Origin: Gracilaria domingensis
Taxonomy: Eukaryota; Rhodophyta; Florideophyceae; Gracilariales; Gracilariaceae
Length of the DNA: 64,000 bases
Assembly: GCA_022539475.1 (NCBI GenBank)
Contig: VCMS01000004.1
Coordinates: 460,471 to 524,470, forward strand
Direction: 5' to 3'
Every line of letters starts with the position of its first letter. Position 1 is the first letter of the stretch. Under the pieces are notes generated by a model that was not told the origin of the DNA, did no database searches, and saw only the letters and a program-made list of their open reading frames with translations. Positions 58,395 through 64,000 of this stretch are shown here, piece by piece. A program made the position numbers and the translations under genes.

Positions 58395-59043
58395 TAGATT
58401 ATTTAATTTAGTTTAAGTAATATACGGGTTACGGTACAGGAGGTGACCTCGCGGTCACCTCTATCTTCAGTAAAGGGTAACCGGGCTCGGCTCTAGACTA
58501 GTTTCGCCTACGCGAAGTGCACCACTCGTCCCGGAGAGTCACCGCGTACGGTACGTTCTAGTTCCATCCCTCGGGATCATTCAGGCAATTCTGATCAGAT
58601 TTTGTGGCCATTGCCCTCAGACAAACTCCGTCTTCCGACACCTTTCATTGTGCAGATACCTGCTTAGTGACAAGTGGTAGAACTACCAACTCTGTATAGA
58701 GATCTTTGCCGCGTGGGCTTAATACATGTCACCGTCACCCGCCGCTGGGTCTGTTGCCGCTTTCCGCACGCCCCGCCAGGAGTTTCCTTAGTTTTTTCCC
58801 TCCTTTTCCCCTTTTTGCTTAGGGTTTCCACTGTTCACTGGTGCTGCCCACCACTGTGGTCTCTGTGTTCGGATCTTCACCTAGCCTGCTCCCCGTCAAC
58901 CTCCGAGGTATATCCCGAGGCACGGGCGGTGTTACACCGACCATTTGCCGTGCACAGAGGGCTCATTCCCTGAGTCTACCTCCCCTAGAGAGCAAGGACT
59001 CGAAAGCTTTGAGTGTCTCTCCCGTCTCCGGGTTTGCACTACA
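58395..59043 (+). repeat. LTR-like repeat, copy B
   Basis: AT-rich tract (GATTATTTAATTTAGTTTAAG), the perfect hairpin AGGTGACC-TCGC-GGTCACCT (58441-58460), a pyrimidine-rich body and the 3' end GGGTTTGCACTACA at 59030-59043. It abuts the Harbinger nuclease fragment directly, as if inserted into it. Confidence 0.5.
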
Positions 59044-59494
59044 AGATCATTCATGCGGGGATTAATTACCCGGGGTCATGCCACGATAGCCGACTCGCCG
59101 GTGTAACCGGACTGTATTGGCCACGGTTGTCAGACAATTCTGCACCACCCGGCTTTGGCATACTGGGCGACACGACATTCTGCAATAAGATGAATTTGAC
59201 CGACGGAAAAGTACTACGATATAGAAAAGCAAACGAGAAGCCACCGTACGAGGACAAGTTCGTTACTGATGTGGTCTATATGCTGCTACAAAGCGTCCAC
59301 CCGTTCGGCCAACAGACCGCCGAATGGGGTGTGAACCCGTTAAAAGTGCCCTTTCGGAGACTTCAGTCCGTACTGCTGGCGGACATCGCGAAGCGTTTCG
59401 ATATAGTCTGTGTTGCATGTCACTTGATGATTATCCGCACGAAAATTATGGGCCACAACCAGATTCGGAGCGTGTACGGGTTGCAAACTGGGTG
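59031..59494 (+). pseudogene. PIF/Harbinger-type DDE nuclease, C-terminal half
   Basis: It encodes HAGINYPGSCHDSRLAG (carrying a catalytic Asp), GFGILGDTTF, then QQTAEWGVNPLKVPFRRLQS (the conserved Glu region) and MGHNQIRSVYG before a TGA. These are hallmarks of the DDE_4-type nucleases of Harbinger elements found in fungi and algae. The N-terminal part is missing, replaced by LTR-like copy B. Its 3' end overlaps or abuts the converging DUF6818-type gene. Confidence 0.75.
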
Positions 59495-60459
59495 ATTCAT
59501 TCTCGGATGGGATGTTTCTTTGACGCTGAAGCGACTTCTCCAGGGTTGAGACGACTTCTTTGCGTAAATGCATTACGGTTTGTTGCAGCGCTGTTTCATT
59601 TTGAGCTCTCATACTACTCAGCTCCTCCCGATTAATGGTGCTTATGTCATCAGCAGTAACAATCGGACCGCTTTGCGATGGAATGTTCATCTTTGTAACC
59701 CACTTAGACATTTGCGATACACCTTCGCTGGTAAGTTCCATGTGCTTCACATTTTTTTGTTGAAACCGCTTCGCTACAGGCAGCCCGGTAGGCGCAATAT
59801 TTCTCTTTGACGCTCTCCAGCCACGCCGCTTACGTCGCGCGCCTTCTGTAGCTCCTCCGATAAGGGGTTGATATGGTCATCATGTTTGCCAAGGACGGCC
59901 GAGACAACCTTGGCCTGAATATCTCTGTTCATCTGCTTCGCACGGCGCACGAAAGGCGGACATGTGGGGTCCCCAGGTGGTTTATGAACGTGAATAAGGC
60001 GGTCAAACTTAGGCTCTCTGCGGTCCGAAACGCTTTATCGTCATCGGTAATATCATCGTTGAATTGGTGCGCTACTTTGGCCCCTTCATTGGCCCCTGTA
60101 GGTTCTAACTCAGCAACGGTCTCTAGAAGAAGGTCTACGTAGTTATCGGTGTAGATGATGCTTCCCTGGCATGAGTGGGGTTCGTCTGTCTTTGCGCGTT
60201 TGGACCTTTTCTTCATTGTCGATGTTGCTTGTGCTGCTTCTCTGTTTTTGGGAGTGGAGGTTCGTTTTTTCGCATGCTTGGCAAAGACAGAAGTTGTTGA
60301 GGACGGGACATTGTGGACGCTGGCACGGTGGTTCGCAGAAGAGGACGGCTGGATTTCGGTGTTTGTTGGCAGTGGTTGAGGACTAGGAGGTTCTGTGCGA
60401 CCGGTACCCTCTAGATCACTTCCGCTATCACTCGCGAGTATGTATTGGAGCGAATTCAT
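59495..60459 (-). pseudogene. DUF6818-type Myb/SANT-like partner gene of the Harbinger element, copy 1
   Basis: The N-terminal part (60459 to about 60020) has Ser/Pro-rich and basic NLS-like sequence, then YTDNYVDLLLETVAELEPTG and KVAHQFNDD...RTAESL. After a one-base shift near 60020 the other frame reads PPGDPTCPPFVRRAKQMNRD, the signature end of this domain. A coiled-coil-like C-terminal part follows in a third frame (MRAQNETALQQTVMHLRKEV). The gene converges with the DDE fragment, the usual two-gene Harbinger layout. Confidence 0.65.
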
Positions 60460-60933
60460 TCGTTGTCGGTATAAACCAAGTCGGCGAACGAAGAAAGGTA
60501 AACGTAAAAGCTGTGACCGTGCGTGTTACCGAAGGCGAGAGCGCGACGCCGGCGAAACTCCATGCCACCAAGAAAGCAAACGGACAGTTTGCTTTTCGTT
60601 GTGCATGGCTCTTTTGTACCTGTCTGACAGATACAGAAACTGTCTGTTTCCTACTTCGTCAGTGGATGCAGCTGAGGGGACCATGTCCGGGGAGCTGCTA
60701 GCCGGGTGTCGAATTTCTGGAAGATCTCAATACTTTGAAGCCATCTAAAAATTCCCATTTTCGGAGACGCCAAAGAGAGACTTCCTTGCTCCTTCGCAGA
60801 AAGCTTCCCAAGTGGTTACTGCAGTAGGTGTGTAAGCGACGTAGTTTTTATATTTCTATACAACTACTACAAGATAATATCTTATGCGTCCAATATCCCG
60901 GCTTCTGTTTAGCTACAAAACCGTTTCAAAAGC

Positions 60934-61803
60934 ATGAGAATTACTGTTCAACCGCATCCCAGCCTGTACCAAACAGTTTGTCTGAACATGAAGCAAGCGG
61001 ATAATTCAGTTATTCAACTACTCATCAGGAAGGACGGAGAGGTGGTAGAAGACAACGAGTCCGACAGTGCTTTTGGCGAAGAAGAAGAGCCGATCGTTTC
61101 GAAAATGGCAATAACTATAGAGAGGTGCTAAAACTATTCCTATGTAAATATCGCTAAATTATTAGACCTTGTAGAACAGTTTTAATTCAACAAGTTCAAT
61201 GGTTGGGCTAAAGTCTTGTGCCACTACAACATGTACTCAGGCAGCAATGACCTACTGCTTCGAATGCAGGCCAGCCTAAACAACAAATTTGTCCGTTTGC
61301 TTTACGTGCAGAAGGATACGGAAGATCCGTCTTGTTCACCGCTGGTTCGGCGCTCAAAGAACAAATAGAAGGAGATCCTGTCTATAATTGAGTCCAAGAA
61401 CATCAGCAGCAAAGTGGAATACAACGTAATAGAGCTTTTCGCTCAGACTAAGAAGAAGGGTGGTCCTACAAGCGAGGGAAAAGCAACATCTACATCTTCT
61501 AGGATAAACGTTCTGTTCAATCCCGTGGGACCCGATGCCAAATGCCGCAAACTGGATCTCGGGGCCGACTTAACTCGAATGACGCAAACACTAGCTGAAC
61601 TTGTGGCAGCGGGCCTACAGATCAAAACGCGTCATCAGGATATCGAACGGAGCCATCAAAATATCGATCAAAGACTGGTTGAGGGGATTGGTTAGATTGA
61701 GAAAAAACAGCAAGAGTTGGAAGAAAAGCTTTGGTCTACGATATCCGACACCGTGCGCGAGATCTTCAGTCGTGCAGCACGCACTGCTCGTCGGCAGAGA
61801 TAA
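60934..61803 (+). pseudogene. DUF6818-type Myb/SANT-like gene, copy 2
   Basis: The plus strand keeps the same domain with several stops: NIAKLLDLVEQF, stop, FNKFNGWAKVLCHYN, then NNKFVRLLYVQKDTEDPSCS and PLVRRSKNK before a TAG. A coiled-coil tail (DIERSHQNIDQRLVEGIG, stop, IEKKQQELEEKLW) ends at TAA 61801-61803. It is the inverted counterpart of copy 1, head-to-head with it across about 470 bp. Confidence 0.65.
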
Positions 61804-63651
61804 CGTATGATAGGGTGCAATACCGTAGGTGTCTTAGTGCTTCTTGCATCATTTGCTTTCTTCTGCTTTTCCAACACACGGCGAATGGGGGCGTCATCGA
61901 CGCAGTAGTCGACGAGGATTCTTTGCAGCTCGGTGAAATCGTTGCCGTTGAGCATCAACACGGCACAGTATCGATACAGAAAAACGATGGACGCCGTCGC
62001 TACCTTTCTTACATACACCTTGTTCATGGAATCAAAGTGGCTGTAACGGCAGCAGCCCGCTCTTGCCACGTGAACGTTAGCGGAGCACGGTGGCTACCTT
62101 CTGTCACGATACACGAGGAGGACACTGCGCTGCAGTTTGTAGCCCGGGCTGCGGTCATACGTGCTATCCCACCTCACAGTGGTGCTGCGCCACACCGTAT
62201 AGCCTCTCTTCTTGTCGTCGCGTCCAAGCACGGTTCGACCGCTGTAAAACCAATCGCCATGGACAAAAAGTCTGTCTTCGGAACGAATTTTGCGCGTGGG
62301 GAACGACTCGGCGACATCGCAAGCGGCGGCGGCAATGGCTTTGGCGATGCGAGCACACGACGTCGCGGGGCACGAAAACCAAGTTCTCTAAGCTGGTTTG
62401 TATTAGAGACGAGGGAACAATCCACCCATCCACGGTCAATACGTCGTTGCGAGACATGTTTCGTGCAAAAGGGGGCGTCGAAAACGACGCAATCACGCGC
62501 GACGCGTGCAGTATGTGGATATGGGCGTAGCCGACGACGGCTCGGAGCAGCATGAACAAGTACGCTTCCAGCCCGACGAGCAATATGCGCCGCATGTTCG
62601 TGGTACCGGCAAGCTCCTCGCGCATTTCGAGCGGCTGCGCGAGACGCATATCAGCAACATCGACGACAGTGTACTGAGGAGATGCGCAAACACAGACGGC
62701 GCAGCCGCATGTCGCGTTTACGAGCTGCAACCGCCAGATGGCGTATCTACAGAGCAGATGGCGGCTGCAGCATAACAGCCTATTCTAAAAGCGCGCCTTG
62801 GCGCGCGGCGCCATGCATCGTGTTCAGTCGCTTCAGAAAGCCCCGGTTGGCATGTTTGTCGTAAGCCCGGCCTCGTTGAAGTCGCTGTTGCGCCAGCGCC
62901 CAATCGCGTCAGAGCTCACTCGTGCCAGCCCGCACTCGTGCCCTTTCAATCACGCGCTGGTTGGCCTCCCCGCCGCGCGACTGTGCCCTAGCACCAGAAC
63001 GGCGCTTGTTTGAGTCGGCGCCGCCAACGTCCGCCGCCGCTTTACGTAGCGCGCGTATGAGAGCGATGGCTGCTCACGCCTTGACGCGCTTGTCTCCGTT
63101 GCGCGTGCTGCTCCGACGGCTGCTGTTTCTGGATCGCTTCATTCTGCGCTTCTTGGTGCTGCTGTGCGAATCTAAGAACGCGGCAGCGCCACTACCGACC
63201 GAGAATAACTCCCTTTGCATGCAAATGTCGTGATACGCTATGCCACTCTTTGAAGCGTCAGGGTTATGACGCCTTTCAGAAGTGCAGGGGGGACGACATG
63301 AGGAAGATTCGGAATGGGTTGCAACATGGTCTGCAATTATCTTGCGTCCTTCGAGAAGTGCCTCGCCGACCGATATAAGTGCGACAGCAGAATTGTTGCT
63401 TGTGTGTTCAATTAGAATATCCTACCCTCTAGACGAACCCCTCTTCGTGTGCCTCTGTCCGTACGAATTGCTGCATGAGTAGCTGAGCACGAAGCACCAA
63501 AACCTGTTGAGTGGTTCAAGCTTTGTGCTCAGATTGGAGTCAATTTGCTGTGAACTAACGAGATCCAAGCGAGAGTGGAGGTAGTGGCAATTGTGTGCTT
63601 GGCACTACAGATCTGGAGCACTGCTGACCTAAACTACCAGAGAAGCCCGCA
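61804..63651. other. Unidentified, partly coding-like interval between Harbinger relics
   Basis: It is GC-richer than its flanks. Coding-like fragments occur at 62260-62775 (+) in three frames (MDKKSVFGTNFARGERLG, then FSKLVCIRDEGTIHPSTV, then VQYVDMGVADDGSEQHEQ, ending TAA at 62773-62775) and at about 61850-62000 (-). GC-rich repeats lie at 62.8-63.1 kb. No family is recognised. It may be a captured gene or a third, unknown element. Confidence 0.35.
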
Positions 63652-63939
63652 TCACGAGCATTGATAATGGCTGTACACAGTCGCAACTTGGTTACGACCG
63701 ATACGCTGAGTTCGGTAGTTGACCATACGGCACGCGAGACCCAGCAAACGCATACTCTTATGATTGTTTGCAGGAAGCACTGGGGTTATTCGCCGAAATG
63801 GAGCTTTCAGGCCATGTACTCCCCACTCCGCGCTTTGGCGCTGGCTCGCATAAACGGGTTGGAGAACAGGATCAATCGCAGCACAACCGGTGGATACACT
63901 AACGTTTCGTGTTTCATTGATCTTTCGCGGTCGCAGCAA
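63652..63939 (-). pseudogene. PIF/Harbinger-type DDE nuclease fragment (second copy)
   Basis: The minus strand reads SQRQSAEWGVHGLKAPFRRI, then RIGRNQVATVYSHY before the stop, the same C-terminal segment as in the copy at 59.03-59.49 kb. Upstream sequence of the gene would continue beyond the right edge of the window. It converges on DUF6818-type copy 2, mirroring the other relic. Confidence 0.7.
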
Positions 63940-64000
63940 TTTGCCATGGGATCTTCTCGTATCGTTTATAAGAGCCTTGTGTCCAACAATAGCTTATCCC

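Noticed and set aside
55165-59043. Copies A and B as the two LTRs of one retrotransposon
   Set aside because: They are strongly diverged from each other and the 2.35 kb between them has no gag, protease, reverse transcriptase or integrase signature.
1-64000. CRISPR arrays, bacterial operons, rRNA genes, telomere repeats
   Set aside because: No regularly spaced direct repeats, ribosomal motifs or simple terminal telomeric arrays are visible; gene content is nuclear eukaryotic.

Overview
This is nuclear DNA from an intron-poor eukaryote that very probably carries a plastid. Almost every conserved gene reads as one uninterrupted frame with the standard code. Several products look plastid-type or plastid-targeted: a split-barrel/DUF2470 protein like the glutamyl-tRNA-reductase-binding proteins, a short PHR2-like photolyase, a GH43-like propeller with a transit-like N-terminus, and a bacterial-type PH membrane protein with a transit-like N-terminus. 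Extreme GC/CpG content with few introns best fits a mesophilic unicellular red alga of Porphyridium type. That placement is an inference.

Layout. About 1-44.5 kb is a dense, GC-rich gene island of 24 genes. In order: a Raptor-like WD40 C-terminus (cut by the window edge), a two-finger C2H2 protein, a divergent centromeric-type histone H3, TFIIE-beta, the spliceosomal helicase PRP16, an AGFG-like ArfGAP protein, a PH membrane protein, an NB-ARC/WD40 STAND protein, a GH43-like propeller, RAD23, an ITFG1-like FG-GAP protein, cytosolic AsnRS, mRNA guanylyltransferase, the GID/CTLH E3 subunit MAEA, CAND1, a bZIP-like protein, a FluG-type glutamine synthetase, Akirin, a tandem Tudor-like protein, a TMEM69/DUF3429 protein, an AAA ATPase, the photolyase-like protein, the split-barrel protein and a Nudix hydrolase. 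Orientation alternates almost gene by gene, giving many head-to-head pairs with short shared promoters and tight tail-to-tail ends (25 and 44 bp at the closest). Many start codons follow C-homopolymer or pyrimidine tracts on the coding strand.

From about 44.5 kb to the end the DNA is AT-richer and holds no intact host gene that I recognise. It is a transposon graveyard. One hAT element has recognisable terminal inverted repeats (48130-50910). A second hAT transposase keeps a single frame but carries four nonsense codons (52682-54802). Three diverged copies of an LTR-like repeat share a 3' end reading GGGTTTGCACTACA and a GC-rich palindrome. Two PIF/Harbinger-type relics, each a DDE nuclease fragment plus a DUF6818-type Myb/SANT-like gene, lie in mirror-image orientation (59.0-63.9 kb).

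The host genes are mainly housekeeping: transcription and capping (TFIIE-beta, guanylyltransferase), splicing (PRP16), ubiquitin pathways (RAD23, MAEA, CAND1), translation (AsnRS) and chromatin (CenH3, Tudor-like, Akirin). There is no operon logic. The most unusual host gene is the Apaf-1-like NB-ARC/WD40 protein. Two essential genes, PRP16 and RAD23, each contain one frame break of the same sign; single-base sequence errors are the simplest cause.
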